DNA of 64,000 nucleotides from positions 2,976,001-3,040,000 of the forward strand of contig CM071589.1 in assembly GCA_036429605.1 (NCBI GenBank). The letters are read 5' to 3'. Origin of the DNA: Cladobotryum mycophilum. Taxonomy: Eukaryota > Ascomycota > Sordariomycetes > Hypocreales > Hypocreaceae. This document shows, piece by piece, positions 20,954 to 32,488 of this stretch. A program made the translations under genes and the position numbers. The notes under the pieces were generated by a model, which was given only the letters and a program-made list of their open reading frames with translations, was not told the origin of the DNA and searched no databases. The first letter of the stretch is position 1. The number at the start of each line of letters is the position of its first letter.

Positions 20954-22513
20954 GGCTGTAAGAAGACAAGACGAGGTTATGTAAATATGGATGGCGTTGA
21001 AAAGGCAAGCATTGCAGCGATGGGTCATTCTGGGTTTTCTGAATTTAGACGGTTCACGCGGATGCCCTCACTCATGGTTGTGTGAAGTGTGTAGATTCTT
21101 GTATCGTACTTGGGCCATAGACGTCACAGCTAACAAGCGTAGCAAAAACAAATAAATTATAGAAATGATGTTTATCTGATGCGCTCTACAGATTCATCGT
21201 CGTGGTAGTGGTAGTATATGTGATGGGTTATCTGCAATACCCCCACCGTGCCACTCAGGTTTCACTAATGGGCTGCGGGCAATGTATGAGACAGACAGTC
21301 AGCGTCGCGGAGCAAACGTGCCGGACGTTGGCTGTTTGAAAGCTGTCACAGGCTTAGTTATTTTGTATTTATTTATTTGCCAAGAGAGGAAATCCGAGGA
21401 TACCCAGAACTCCACTTTTGCTTTTTATCTCATGCGTTTTGAGAGAGGGCGGTTGTTTTGGTCGAGTTAAAGGGGTTGGTTAGTTGGTTGGTTAGTTGGT
21501 TGGTTGGTGGGTGTGGGTGTGATGGAGAAGTACAAGTAGTCAGAGAAGACTGCATCATGTTTGTGATGATTGGCATTTCACTGCTTTATCACGCTGCCAC
21601 AGTGGAGAAGGGTCTAAGATATAGCGGCACGGGCAAGTTAGGGTCGCTCCCCCACTTGGAAATACCGACGACGATCAGGCACTGGCTGCGGCAGAGAGAG
21701 AGAGGAGAGGGAGAGCTTGCTTGCTTGAGGGTGCCTTTTGAGGGGGCTGGGCTGGGCTATGTGTGAGATTCTGCACCTGGACGCTCAACCCCCCTGTCTA
21801 GGAATAAGTAAGCGATAACTCGTACAAGTATGAGTATGAGTAGGTCAAGAAGCCTCGTAACAAATGAAATACTAATCAAAGGTAACGATTGATTTGACAG
21901 GTTGAGCCTACTACCTATTAAGATAGGTAGGATCGAAAGATCCCCCCAGTTCCTTCTAGCTTGAAGAATGTGGGCGGCGTGGTGCTGGGATATATAAAGC
22001 ATAGATGGAACAAGAACCCTTGCAAAAACTTGCTTCTGCCTCTGCCTCCTCTGCTTCTGCTTGAAGAAACCTACCGATCCATTGCGACTGCCAAGTGAAA
22101 CAATCCTGGGTCGCGATTTGCAACGTGCTCTGCCGCTCACCCACTGCTCAGCCACCTTTGCATACCAGCCATCCATCCCTCCATCCTCGTTACCTGTAAC
22201 CGACCGACATCTTTCCTTTACCCTTCCCTTTTTTAAAAACGTATCTTGTCTCGAAAGCAATACCCTCGTTGCGCTGATATTTACGAGAAACAACCCAATT
22301 CATACCATACACTGATCTCTCTCTTTTTGTGCACTTTTACATCTGAACGCGAAGAAAAAAACCCCCCAGAACATCGGAATCTGTCGACATTGTTCTCTCC
22401 ACAGCTCTTTAACATTACTGAATTCAAACCGAGGCTTTTGTTGTCTGTCTTTCTCTCTCTCTCTTTTTTTTTTTTTATACATTTCTTTTTGGTGTGACTC
22501 GGGACTTTCAAGA
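20954..22513. other. Intergenic: HRD3 3' flank and RCR-gene promoter/leader
   Basis: About 1.55 kb, no supportable gene. Contains a TTGG-rich repeat (separate entry) and, just before the next start, a strong pyrimidine tract (about 22441-22480, CTCTCT then T-run) typical of fungal core promoters and leaders. Confidence 0.6.
21473..21522. repeat. GTTGGTTA/GTTGGTT tandem repeat
   Basis: Imperfect tandem GTTGGTTA units decaying into GTGGGTGTGG; low complexity. Confidence 0.8.
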
Positions 22514-23160
22514 ATGCCGAGTCTACAGTACATGGCCCTCAAGGCCCGAGACGACTTTGATTACGACTTCTACGATCCTTACGATTATTCCGATGTGCCA
22601 TGGTGGTATTCAAAAGTATGCCTTGAGCAGTCCCTTATCTTATCCCACGGGAATAGCTGCGTGCAGACCTATATTGACCTTTTTGGATGATAGAATGGTC
22701 TTATAGTGAAATACTCCATCATCGGCTTCATCTTTGTTTGCCTCATCGCCTACCTCCTTGGGGGTTCCTCCATGCTCGGTCAAGAATTAAGAGGGGATTG
22801 CAGCCGTTGCCCTACCACAGAGTAAGTCATCCTTCACCAATGCCCTTGAAACCTCGGAATGCAAGAACCCTGTTTTGCTGACGCATGCCAATAGTTCCTC
22901 GTCGGGCGACGCGTGCATCATCATCCGCTACACACCCGGGTCCCTCAGGACAATCCGCAGCCTGACTCCTACTACATGAACAGCATGCCTCCGCCTCCGG
23001 TATACGACCCAACTCGACCGCCCATGTACCAACCCCCGAAGGAGGATCCAAGGTTGACCCATCGCAATGGGGACCAGAGCAGCAGACGAGACAAGTGGAC
23101 GCGGCGATTCCAGTACCAGACTACCAGCCCCCGGCAGGACCTCCGCCTACTATGAGATGA
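22514..23160 (+). CDS. RCR-family membrane protein, two homopolymer frame breaks
   Basis: Small single-pass membrane protein of the fungal RCR family (named for resistance to Congo red; linked in yeast to chitin deposition and endosome-vacuole trafficking of membrane proteins). Exons 22514-22615, 22694-22821 and 22895-23160. The N-terminus is Asp/Tyr-rich (FDYDFYDPYDYSDVPWW), then the membrane segment YSIIGFIFVCLIAYLLGG, a basic stop-transfer HARSRIKRGLQPLPYHR, and a Pro/Tyr-rich cytosolic tail. The frame breaks at the run of five G at 22760-22764 and at the run of five C at 23033-23037. One extra base at each restores the RCR-like tail (QPPEGGSKVDPSQWGPEQ, then DYQPPAGPPP) and gives 165 residues. 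Without correction both halves read as nonsense, so I infer sequence errors. Confidence 0.82.
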
Positions 23161-23508
23161 AAAAAGAAGGCCCTTAAAGTTGAACGACGACAAATTAGAC
23201 GATGCATTATTCAATGGCGCTTTGCAGTTATACGATATTAGACTGGGGGTTAGAGCTATTCACATCCTTTTTTTTCCTTCAAGCTTGGCGTATCGGTGTT
23301 GGAATCTTGGAACATGAACGTATTTTTTAGACTATCACCAGCATTAATAACTAAAAGAGAGAAGCATACTTAATAATAATAAGGTGTACAGGAGAAAAAC
23401 GCCATTGCCGTCCACCTTTTCAGAAATTGGAATTGGAACCCTAGAAAAAACCAAAGCCGAGAACTCCCCAATATGCAGGGGTATATCAGTGTATTACCGT
23501 CGTGATGT
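23161..23508. other. Intergenic: convergent 3' flanks
   Basis: About 350 bp between convergent genes; AT-rich, nothing recognised. Confidence 0.6.
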
Positions 23509-24315
23509 TTAATCAATATCCATTGCGTCGTCGCCGTCCATGTCCATTGTAGATGCAGGATCCGTGCCGTTTGCGAAAGGCTTGTTGGTTGCTGCGGGAG
23601 CGATGCCTCCCCTTTCCTGTCGCTGCTTCTCCCGTACCCGTTGGCGGGCTTCGATGATTGCCTTGCGCACGCCGTCCTGTTCTTCCGGCACGGACAGGGA
23701 TTTGGGATCGTTGTACAGGATCAGCTGCATGCCGGCCAGCTCGCCGTCTTCGTTGGCGAGGATGTGCCGGGGGATGCGGTTCTGCTTGAGGTGCTTCTCA
23801 ATGTCCGGGAGGAAGACCAGCTTGCCCTCCTCGCATTCGCTGTCGGAGGAGAGCTCGTCGTCTATGTTGTAGATGTATACTTTGTGTTTGGAATCGTCTA
23901 GCTGCATGGGCTCGTCGCTATTCGGGCGGGATGATTGGGATGTAGTAGCATGTGACGAGGTTGCGTTGGCGGAGGGTGGTGGTGGTGCTTCGACGGGGAC
24001 GTAGAGCTTGGGGCCATTCTGTTCTGTAGGTAGGTGGGCAACACGAACGGATTAGCCACGTTTACAGGAAATTGCGATGACTTCTCGGGGAACCAGAACA
24101 AAAAGCGGTTGAAAAAAAAGAAAAGAAAGAAAGACAAATGACTCACCTATATTAAGTAAACTGAGTCGCTTGGAAAGCCGTTCGCGTTCCCCATCTTGAA
24201 CCTCGGCTTTCCTCTTGCGCCTTTGCGGTATCGCAGGTTCGACGAAAGACTCAGTGAAGTGGTGGTGTCCGCCCGGCGTGGGCGATGTAGGAGGAGGTTG
24301 CGTCCCCAACATCAT
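23509..24315 (-). CDS. Conserved-looking fungal protein of unknown function, acidic C-terminus
   Basis: Two exons, 24147-24315 and 23509-24023, totalling 684 nt (227 residues) with an in-phase 123-bp intron. I do not recognise a named family. The N-terminal ~55 residues contain a basic patch RRKRKAEV and then ERERLSKRLSLLNI, followed by a linker EQNGPKLYVPVEAPPPPS. The likely folded core is about 105-190: HKVYIYNIDDELSSDSE, LVFLPDIEKHLKQNRIPRHIL, LILYNDPKSLSVPEEQDGVR and KAIIEARQRVREKQRQER. It ends in a strongly acidic MDMDGDDAMDID tail. Codon use and intron structure look genuine. The basic patch and acidic tail would suit a nuclear protein, but that is inference. Divergent from AlaRS. Confidence 0.75.
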
Positions 24316-25001
24316 CTTTCCCCAGCTTTTCTTTCTTCGTTCAATTCACACACCCCCGTGCAACAACGACGCCTGTCCGTTGGGCATTAAAGACCAGAAG
24401 AAACAAAAAAAACAAAAATAGAAAAAAAATTAATCGCACTGAGGAAATAAATAAAAAAAAGTTCTTGTAAATGATTTTGTTTACTTTTTTCTTCTTCCTT
24501 CCTTTCTTTTCCTTTTCGGATTTGCTTCTCAGTGTCTGTTTTGCGACCAATTAATTCGGAGGGTTGAGTCAGGGCGTCATTCGGGGCGATTGAGTCACTG
24601 AGCTGAGGTGTGGTCGCTGTGCAGGTACTAGAAGTATAATAACTCGGCCAGAAACGGGCGATGGAGCTCGCCTCTTGTAGTAGCAGCGACCTCGAGTCAT
24701 TCTTGCTTGTAGAAGTTTCTATTATCAAAGGAAGGGAAAAGAACCCCCCTCTCATCCCCTCCTTCCCTCCCCCACCACCGATTTCCGCCACCACCAAAAA
24801 CATACCCCCGCCAAAACTCCAACCAACTATTATCTATTACTCCGTCCGTACGACTAACCTCCATCACACGACGACGACGACAACAACAACCCCAAATCTA
24901 CTGCTGCTGGAACCCAGCAACAGAAACTCAAGATTCTCGCGTTTGCGTCGGCACGAACACGCGCTTTTCACTTGCAGCGCCGTTTCTATTCAGGTGTGAA
25001 A
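24316..25001. promoter_or_regulatory. Divergent promoter region; contains AlaRS leader
   Basis: Separates the 227-residue protein gene from AlaRS. The part from 24858 to 25001 is open in the AlaRS frame and could encode a targeting sequence without ATG (see findings). The rest is low-complexity, with A-rich and C-rich tracts. Confidence 0.55.
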
Positions 25002-28000
25002 ATGACGGCCGACAAGTGGCCCCAGGCGGTCGTGCGCAATACCTTTTTTGACTTCTTTGAGCAGAGGGGTCATACTCTGGGTAAGAAAAAGATGAACTTG
25101 CCTCTAAAAAAAAAAACGAGGGCCCCTGATTTACCCCTCCATGCATGAATGCGATGCATCACCCTCAACGCAGCAAAAACAGAAAAAAACACTTTGTTTC
25201 ATCTTGCAATTACTGGATGAAATAGTTTCATCTTGAATCCAATATTGAAATTATTCGATGCTCAACTACTGTTTTACGGACACCAACAACTGACAATGCT
25301 TGATTTACAGTCTCCTCCGGCTCTGTCGTCCCTCACAATGACCCCACCTTGCTCTTCACCAATGCTGGTATGAACCAGTTCAAGCCCATCTTCTTGGGTA
25401 CCGTCAACAAGTCCGACCCCATGGCCAGTCTGAAGCGCGCTGTCGATACCCAGAAAGTCATTCGCGCCGGTGGCAAACACAACGATCTCGACGATGTCGG
25501 CAAGGACAGCTACCACCACACCTTCTTCGAGATGTTGGGTAACTGGTCATTCGGTGACTACTTCAAGAAGGATGCTATCGCCATGGCGTGGGAACTCCTC
25601 ACCAAGGTATACGGCCTTGATCCCGAGCGGCTATACGTCACCTACTTTGAGGGAAACCCTGCCCTGAACCTCGAGCCCGATCTGGAAGCCAAGGAGCTGT
25701 GGAAGTCGATTGGTGTCCCCGAAGACCAAATCATACCAGGAAACATGAAGGATAACTTTTGGGAAATGGGTGACCAGGGTCCTTGCGGTCCTTGCAGTGA
25801 AGTTCACTATGACAAGATTGGAGGACGCAACGCTGCGCACATTGTCAACCAGGACGACCCCATGGTTGTTGAGATTTGGAACCTCGTTTTCATCCAGTTC
25901 GACCGACAAAAGGATGGTAGTCTAAAGCCTCTGCCCGCGAAGCACGTTGATACCGGTATGGGCTTCGAGCGATTGGTCTCTGCGCTGCAAAACACTGCCT
26001 CCAACTACGCCACCGACTGCTTCACCCCCTTTTCAAGAAGATTGAGGAAGTCACCGGAGCGAGAACATATACCGACAAATACGGAAAGGATGATGTCGAT
26101 GGCATTGATACTGCGTACCGAGTCGTCGCTGATCACATCCGAACAATGTCCTTTGCTATTACCGATGGTGCCGTCCCCAATAACGACGGTCGTGGTTACG
26201 TTATCCGAAGAATTCTCCGACGTGGTGTTCGATATGCACGTAAATACTTGAACGCCGAGATTGGTTCCTTCTTTTCCAAGATTCTCCCTGCCCTCGTTGA
26301 GCAAATGGGCGAGCAATTCCCCGATCTCGCCAAGAAGCAGCAAGACATCAAGGAAATTCTTGATGAGGAAGAGGAGGCTTTCTCACGAACACTCGACCGT
26401 GGTGAGGCGCAGTTTGAAAAGTACGCTGCCAAGGCGGTCAAGGATAATATCAAGAAGTTGGACGGCGACGTTGTCTGGAGACTCTACGATACGTTCGGTT
26501 TCCCTGTTGATTTGACAGAAATCATGGCCGAGGAGAGAGGCTTGGTCATTGATGAGTCAGAAGTGCAGGTTGCCAAGGAGAAGGCGAGGGAAGCCAGCAA
26601 GGCCGTCAAGGAGTCCGTCCAGACCTTTGCTAAGCTTGATGTCCACAAAATTGCCGAGCTCGATCAACAGCTCAAGGTTGCGCGAACAGACGATGACGCC
26701 AAGTTCCTCAAGGGAGATACCAAGGGCAAGGTCCAATTCATCTTTGACGGCAAGACATTTGTCAAGTCTACCAAGGATATCCCACCAAACACTGCTATTG
26801 GTGTGCTGCTAGATAAGACAAACTTCTATGCCGAGTCCGGTGGTCAGATTGCCGATACAGGTCGCATCGTCATTGATGATGTTGTCGAGTTCAAGGTCGT
26901 GGATGTACAGAACTACGGTGGATATATTCTTCACAGTGGCCATATCGAGTACGGTACCCTGTCCTCTGGCGACGAGGTCATCTGCGAGTATGATGAGCTT
27001 CGCCGATCGCCGATCCGCAACAACCACACCGGCACCCATATTTTGAACCACGCCCTACGGGAGGTTCTCGGCGACGACATCAACCAGAAGGGATCTCTGG
27101 TAGATAACGACAAGTTGCGTTTCGACTTTTCTCACAAAGTTCAAGTCAAGATTGACGAGTTGAAGAAGATTGAAGAATTATCCAATGGATACGTTCGCAA
27201 CAACGCCAAGGTCTATTCCAAAGACGTTGATCTGGATCTCGCTCGCGAGATTGAGGGTGTCCGCGCTGTCTTTGGCGAGACCTACCCCAACCCTGTCAGA
27301 GTCGTTTCCATTGGTATGGACATCGATACCATGCTTGCGGAGCCTAAGAAGTCAGAGTGGCGCCAGTACAGTATTGAGTTCTGTGGAGGTACCCACGTCG
27401 ACCAGACTGGCTTGATCAAGAACTTCATCCTTGTTGAAGAGAGCGGTATCGCCAAGGGCATTCGACGTATTATCGCCTACACCGGCGAGGCGGCGCAGCG
27501 GGTTCAGCGCGAAGCAAAGGAATTTGAGAAGAAGCTTGACGAGCTTGAAGCCCTGCCTTTTGGTCCCGTCAAGGATGCTCAGGTCAAGGCTGTGTCTCAG
27601 GAGCTTAGCCAGCTTGTCATCTCTACCCTGACAAAGGAAGAGTTCAACCAGCGGTTCCAGAAGATTACTGCTGCCGTTGTTGCGGAACAAAAGAAGAGGC
27701 AAAAGGCCGAGTCTAAGACCGCCCTTGACACTGTCCTCAAGCACTTTGAGGCAGACAAGGAGTCAAAGTTCTTCGTCGGACGATTGCCTATCAGTGCGAA
27801 TGCCAAGGCTTTGGGTGAGGTTGTGAAGCACTTCCAGTCCAAGGACAAGGAGAGGTCTGTATATATCTTTGGCGGTAGCCAGGAAGAGGGTGCTGTTGTA
27901 CATGGTGTTTACGTTGGATCTGTAAGTTTCTGCTCACACAAACACACGTTTCTGAATATCTTGCTAACCTGACATAGCATCTATCATCTCAAGGCGTTAC

Positions 28001-28154
28001 CGCTGAGAAGTGGGCTGCGTCTGTCTCTGATGTCATTGGCGGTCGCTCCGGTGGTAAGGAGCCCACAAGACAGGGCCAGGGAAGCAAGCCAGAAAGCATC
28101 GACGACGGTGTTGAGACTGCGACAAAATGGTTGAAGGAGAAATTGAACATTTGA
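25002..28154 (+). CDS. ALA1: Alanyl-tRNA synthetase, one frame break
   Basis: Class II synthetase charging tRNA(Ala). Exons 25002-25080, 25311-27921 and 27978-28154; the first intron is unusually long here (230 bp). N-terminal catalytic domain: VVRNTFFDFFEQRGHT, VPHNDPTLLFTNAGMNQFK, GKHNDLDDVG, FFEMLGNWSFGDYFK, then FWEMGDQGPCGPCSE. The editing domain shows HTGTHILNHALR and the metal-binding CGGTHVDQTG; the C-Ala domain ends KWLKEKLNI. In the central region the frame breaks in CCCCCTTTT at 26025-26033; one extra base restores TPxFKKIEEVTGARTYTDKYGKDD and makes the coding length 2,868 nt (955 residues), normal for eukaryotic AlaRS. The gene is essential, so this must be a sequence error. An upstream in-frame extension suggests a second, mitochondrial isoform. 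Confidence 0.96.
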
Positions 28155-28468
28155 GCGCTGTAATTATTGTTTTGTAGATATGCGGCTGCGTTGGGCAAAT
28201 GGGATAGGTATGAACAGGAAATAAGAATTGGTGACATGGAAATCGATACGGAGTAAGTCTAGGTAGAAAAATTACACTACACATTTTTCGATTCATTATG
28301 ATTATCTTTTGCGCTTGTTTTCTTGACGCGCAAATTCACTCAGGAGAGCGTTCGGGGGACAAACCAGGGGTTCTGTAGCAGAGGGTTAGATCATCAAAAT
28401 CTCTATACATCTTCAACATAATGCAACATGGTTGATAATGGTACATTTTACTTTTATTCATCATCTAT
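28155..28468. other. Intergenic: convergent 3' flanks
   Basis: 314 bp between AlaRS and NDUFAF7; nothing recognised beyond AT-rich 3' flank sequence. Confidence 0.6.
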
Positions 28469-30241
28469 CTATACAGTTACCAGAACGCTGGCGTTCTTGT
28501 AATGCGTCAACAGCGGGTTCTCCCCGCTGCGCGTCTCCGTATCCTCGACGTACGCCCATCTCCGCAAAAAGTCTTCGTGGGTCATGACCCGGGTTAGCTT
28601 CCCCGTGATGGCGCGGTAGATGGCCTCGGTGATGTGGAAGTCTGTGGGGAAGAGGATGTCAAAGTATCCTTGGTGAACCTAGGAACAAGAAAGATTAGCC
28701 TTTTTTCCCCCTCTTCTCGTCTTTCCCCTTCTTTTTCTTCTTCTTTTCTTCTTCCGCCCCTTTCTCTTCTTACTCCTCCTTCTTCTTCTTTTCTTCTTCC
28801 CCCTTTTTACGGCATGATGGTCCTATATAAAGGTTTGTGGGATGAATAAACTTACAAGGGGGTTGTTACGGGAACCATCTTCCTCTGGAAACGGGTCTGG
28901 ACGACAGGAGCGTTCAAACCTTTGACGGCCTGGGGGAGGGAGTGAAAGTCCGAGGTCAGGAGACGGTGGGCGGGGAAGTACTTCTCCAGCACGTCAAAGA
29001 ACTGCATTAACCGTGTGGGAATAAACTCCGGGTTGGAGAGGTTGGCGGCAAAGGGCATCTTGGTAGATAGGTAGCGGAGGGCAGGGTTCGAGGGGTAGGG
29101 TTTCGGGTAGTGCCCCCCGTGGCGGCGTGCCGAACCCGAAAGAACCTCGCGGCCAGGGGGTCCAGCTCGTGGACGTAGAACTCGTAGAAGTCGCCGTCGC
29201 CGTCGATGAGCACGTGGCCCTGCAGGGGCTCCTCGGTGGCCACGTCGTAGCGGATCCCGTCGTGGGAGAAGTTGTCAAAGACCTCCATGGCGAGAAAGAA
29301 GCAGGGGGAGGGCACGTAGCGGTCCCACTCGAAGATGGACCGGTTTATGATCTCGACCTTGTCGGCGTGGCCGCGGGACTCGGCGGTGGAGAGCAGGTGG
29401 CGGGTCTGCAGGGCGGCGAGGGAGGAGGAGATTTCGATGATGTTGAACTTGGTGCGGGCGTAGACCTGGGGGTCGGCGGCGCGGATGTAGTCCAGGATGT
29501 TGAGCATGAGGGTGCCCCGGCCGGCGCCCATCTCGAAGATGAGGAGGTCGTCGTAGGGGTACGTGGTGAGGCGGTAGTTGGAGACGAGGTAGCGGGCGAT
29601 GGCCTCGCCGTAATAGGGGCGGAAGAGCTCCGTGGGCGTGTGCCAGAGCTGCCGCGTTGCGCTCTCGCCTTCCTTGTCGTCGAGAAGGTCCTCGAACTCT
29701 GTGTATCGCCTGCCGAGCTCGGACTGGAACTCGAGCTCGTCGCGCATGAAGTTGAACTCGAAGGGCTCGCCGGGGCTGAAGATGACGGCCTCTTTGGAAA
29801 AGTATCCGTACGAAGGATTATATAGACTATCTAAGAGAATTGCATAATACCCGTTAGCTACGTTGTACAAAACAAACAACAACATCAATCCTCCCCCCCC
29901 TCCTTTTTCTTCTTCTCTCTTTCTGCGCTTTTCATACCATCTATGAAATCCCGTAGCAGCATCTTGACCTTGCGGGGTCTCTCGGTCCTCTTCTTCAGCT
30001 CCTGCAGCGAGATATAAGGGAACTGCGCAAATTCCTCTCTCCGGTCCTCGGGCAGGATGTGCGTCCTCTGCTGCCAGCGACTCTCGTTGGTCTTCATCCC
30101 TCGATCCCGCGATGCCCTCGTCGCTACCGTTCGGACGGTCTGCCTGTTTCCGCTTCGAAGCCCATTGCGCAGGCCCTGACATCCGGGGGGCCTATGGTGA
30201 AACAATTGGCGAAAGAGATGGGCCACCATAGGGGAATCCAT
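28469..30241 (-). CDS. Mitochondrial complex I assembly arginine methyltransferase NDUFAF7, two homopolymer frame breaks
   Basis: SAM-dependent methyltransferase of the MidA/NDUFAF7 family; in animals it methylates an arginine of complex I subunit NDUFS2 early in assembly. Exons 29938-30241, 28856-29830 and 28469-28678. The first ~45 residues (HLFRQLFHHRPPG..., NRQTVRTVATRASR) are Arg-rich without acids, like a mitochondrial presequence. Motifs: DDSLYNPSYGYFS, LWHTPTELFRPYYGEAIARY, the SAM loop FEMGAGRGTLMLNIL at about 198-212, and NEVFDNFSHD-like EVFDNFSHD. Frame breaks lie at the run of six C at 29113-29118 and the run of five G at 28858-28862, the latter beside a splice donor. Adding one base at each gives 496 residues and restores ATGGHYPKPYP and TPLVHQGYFDILFPTDFHI. 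Both introns are polypurine-rich on the coding strand. Confidence 0.9.
28701..28809. repeat. Polypyrimidine tract in NDUFAF7 intron 2
   Basis: About 110 bp almost purely C/T on the plus strand, thus A/G on the transcribed sense strand, filling most of the 177-bp intron 28679-28855. Confidence 0.85.
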
Positions 30242-30693
30242 GGCGGCTAAGCTGTAGTCGAGAGAAAGTGGAGGTTGTGTCCCTCACGATTCGCCCATCA
30301 TGCCACTCTCTGGATGCAGCTTTTAGGTAGTGCATCTCTCCAAGGAACTTCAAAAGAGCTACAAGATACGTACCCTCCCCCACCCCCGGGTTCGGGAAAA
30401 TAAATTGTTCCGGATCAAGGGTTTTAAGCTTTAAGCGGTTTTACCCACTCCATGCCATTTCAAGACAATTCAAAGAGCAAGCAAACGGTACGTACCAGTT
30501 CGCTCGTTAGCCCCAGACACGAGGGACAGGGATCGGCATGACATCAACAGCTCTTGAATTTCGTCTTTTTTTTATGCGCTCAACTTTTTTTGGTGCTTGC
30601 AGCTTAACCTAGAGTGAATTAACTATTACTCATTTAAAGAAAACAGATTGAAGGACATGGGGCAATGATAATGGCCTGTAGCTGCCGATAGCA
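30242..30693. promoter_or_regulatory. Divergent promoter region NDUFAF7 / Mcy1-like gene
   Basis: 452 bp between two divergent genes for mitochondrial proteins; no individual site assigned. Confidence 0.5.
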
Positions 30694-32044
30694 ATGTCAT
30701 TGAATGACCACCCCAAAGCCTATGGCACGGCTGCCATTGCCGCAGCCTTTACTGCCGGCGTTCTCCTTACCCTAGGATTCAAAGACCTCTATCCTGACCT
30801 TGAAAGCCGATACCAACACGAGGACAATGATAGCCCTAGTCGACGACTATCGAAGGCATGGAATCGACGAAGCAGTTTCTTCTGGAGGGCTCCAGTGAAC
30901 CTCGAAGATCATGACTCGAACAGTCCATCCACCGCTGTTCAGAGAACTAGCGAGCCCTCGGCCGGGCTGGAAGCATGCATCGGCAACACCCCCTCATCGA
31001 GATCCATTCCCTCTCCAAAGCCACCGGACGAGTCATCCTAGCCAAGGCCGAGTTCCTCAACGGAGCGGGGAACAGCCCCAAGGACCGGGTGGCCCTGAAC
31101 ATGATCAGGGAGGCCGAGAAACAGGGCCTCCTGACGCCGTACAGGGGGACACCATCTATGAGGGCACCGTGGGCAGCACGGGCATCTCTCTCGCGACGCT
31201 GGCCCGCGCCAAGGGCTACAAGGCGCACATTTGCATGCCCGACGACCAGGCCTTCGAGAAGTCGGACCTCCTGCTGCACCTCGGCGCAACAGTGGAGCGG
31301 GTCGCCGTCGCCCCCATCACCAGTCCCGATCACTTTGTCAACCTCGCCCGGAGGCGGGCCATGGAGCACACAAAGTCATCCACCGACGGAAGCAAGGGCT
31401 TCTTCGCCAACCAGTTCGAGTCAGAGGCAAACTGGCAGGCCCACGTCAACGGCACGGGGCCCGAGATCTACCAGCAGACAGGCGGTAACCTCGACGCCTT
31501 CGTCGCAGGCGCCGGCACGGGCGGGACCATCTCCGGCGTCGCGCGCTACCTCAAGCTCGAAGCCAAGATGAGCAGCACCAGCAACCTCAAGGTCGTGCTG
31601 GCCGACCCCCAGGGCAGCGGACTCTACAACAAGGTCAAGTACGGCATCATGTACTCCCCGACCGAGCGTGAGGGCACCCGGCGCAGGCAGCAGGTCGACT
31701 CCATCGTCGAGGGCGTGGGTGTCAACCGCGTGACCCAGAACTTTGAAGCAGGGAGGGACCTCATCGATGACGCGGTCAGGGTGACGGACGAGCAGGCCTG
31801 CCGCATGGCGCGGTGGCTCGTCGAGCACGACGGCATCTTCGTCGGTAGCAGTAGTTGCGTGAACTGCGTCGCCGCCGTGGCTACGGCCATGACGCTGCCC
31901 CCTGGTAGCCGCGTCGTCACACTTCTCTGCGACCCGGGCACTCGCCACCTGAGCAAGTTTTATAGGCGCATCAAGGAGATGGGCCTGGAAGGGAAGGAGG
32001 CCACGAATCTATTTGAAGAACTAGGGATACCCGAGACCGAGTGA
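30694..32044 (+). CDS. Mcy1-like mitochondrial cysteine synthase (PLP enzyme), two homopolymer frame breaks
   Basis: Fold-type II PLP enzyme of the O-acetylserine sulfhydrylase family, closest in layout to the yeast mitochondrial Mcy1 (cysteine synthase 2). Single exon. The N-terminal membrane anchor AAIAAAFTAGVLLTLGFKDL at about 12-31 is typical of that group. Catalytic core: GNTPLIEI, AEFLNGAGNSPKDRVA with the Schiff-base Lys, TVGSTGISLA substrate loop, GAGTGGTISG phosphate loop and GSSSCVN. The frame breaks at five C, 30989-30993, and at five G, 31144-31148; adding one base at each joins the three frame segments into 450 residues ending GIPETE. The region 31000-31950 is notably GC-rich compared with its flanks. 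True function on O-acetylserine is a family inference. Confidence 0.9.
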
Positions 32045-32488
32045 GACCAACGAAAAAAAAAACACTTTTTAAAAATCAATCAATTAATCAATCAATCAAA
32101 ATTATTCAAAATAAAGACCCTTGATATTCATGCGTCATTGATCAGCACATCGTAGAAAATAAGAACGAGGGCATTAAAGATCTATTCGCGATCTAATACA
32201 CCGTAGCAAAGGCCCCATGGCGCATGCAACTTTTTTGTGTGGACGATGCGCCGTGTTAAAATAAAATAAAAAGGACAAAAAAAAAGGGGGGAGGGGGATG
32301 AGGCACAAATGACAGAAGAAAACTATCAATCTTGGCACAAAAATCCCTCGAGGCGAAAAGGGAAAAAAAGAGAAAAAAGGTTTCCATAACTCCCATGCCA
32401 ATATTTCCACACCAAAGCTCCGTAGATAAAATGCATCAATAAGACAAGAGAACAATCCCTCCCAAGGCGAAATGAGGCAACCCTTGAC
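32045..32488. other. Intergenic: convergent 3' flanks
   Basis: About 440 bp between the Mcy1-like gene and TFIIS; includes an AATC tetranucleotide repeat at 32074-32099 and A-rich runs. Confidence 0.6.
32074..32099. repeat. AATC tetranucleotide repeat
   Basis: About six AATC units with one AATTAATC interruption, in 3' flanking DNA of the Mcy1-like gene. Confidence 0.8.

Noticed and set aside
21757..22293. 178-codon minus-strand open frame in the HRD3-RCR interval
   Set aside because: No domain or family resemblance; low-complexity content; lies in the probable promoter and leader of the RCR gene.
29127..29825. 232-codon open frame antisense to NDUFAF7
   Set aside because: Shadow of a GC-rich coding region; Val/Gly/Glu-only composition; the opposite strand has the conserved methyltransferase.
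31421..31948. 175-codon open frame antisense to the Mcy1-like gene
   Set aside because: Shadow frame in a GC-rich gene; no protein-family features.
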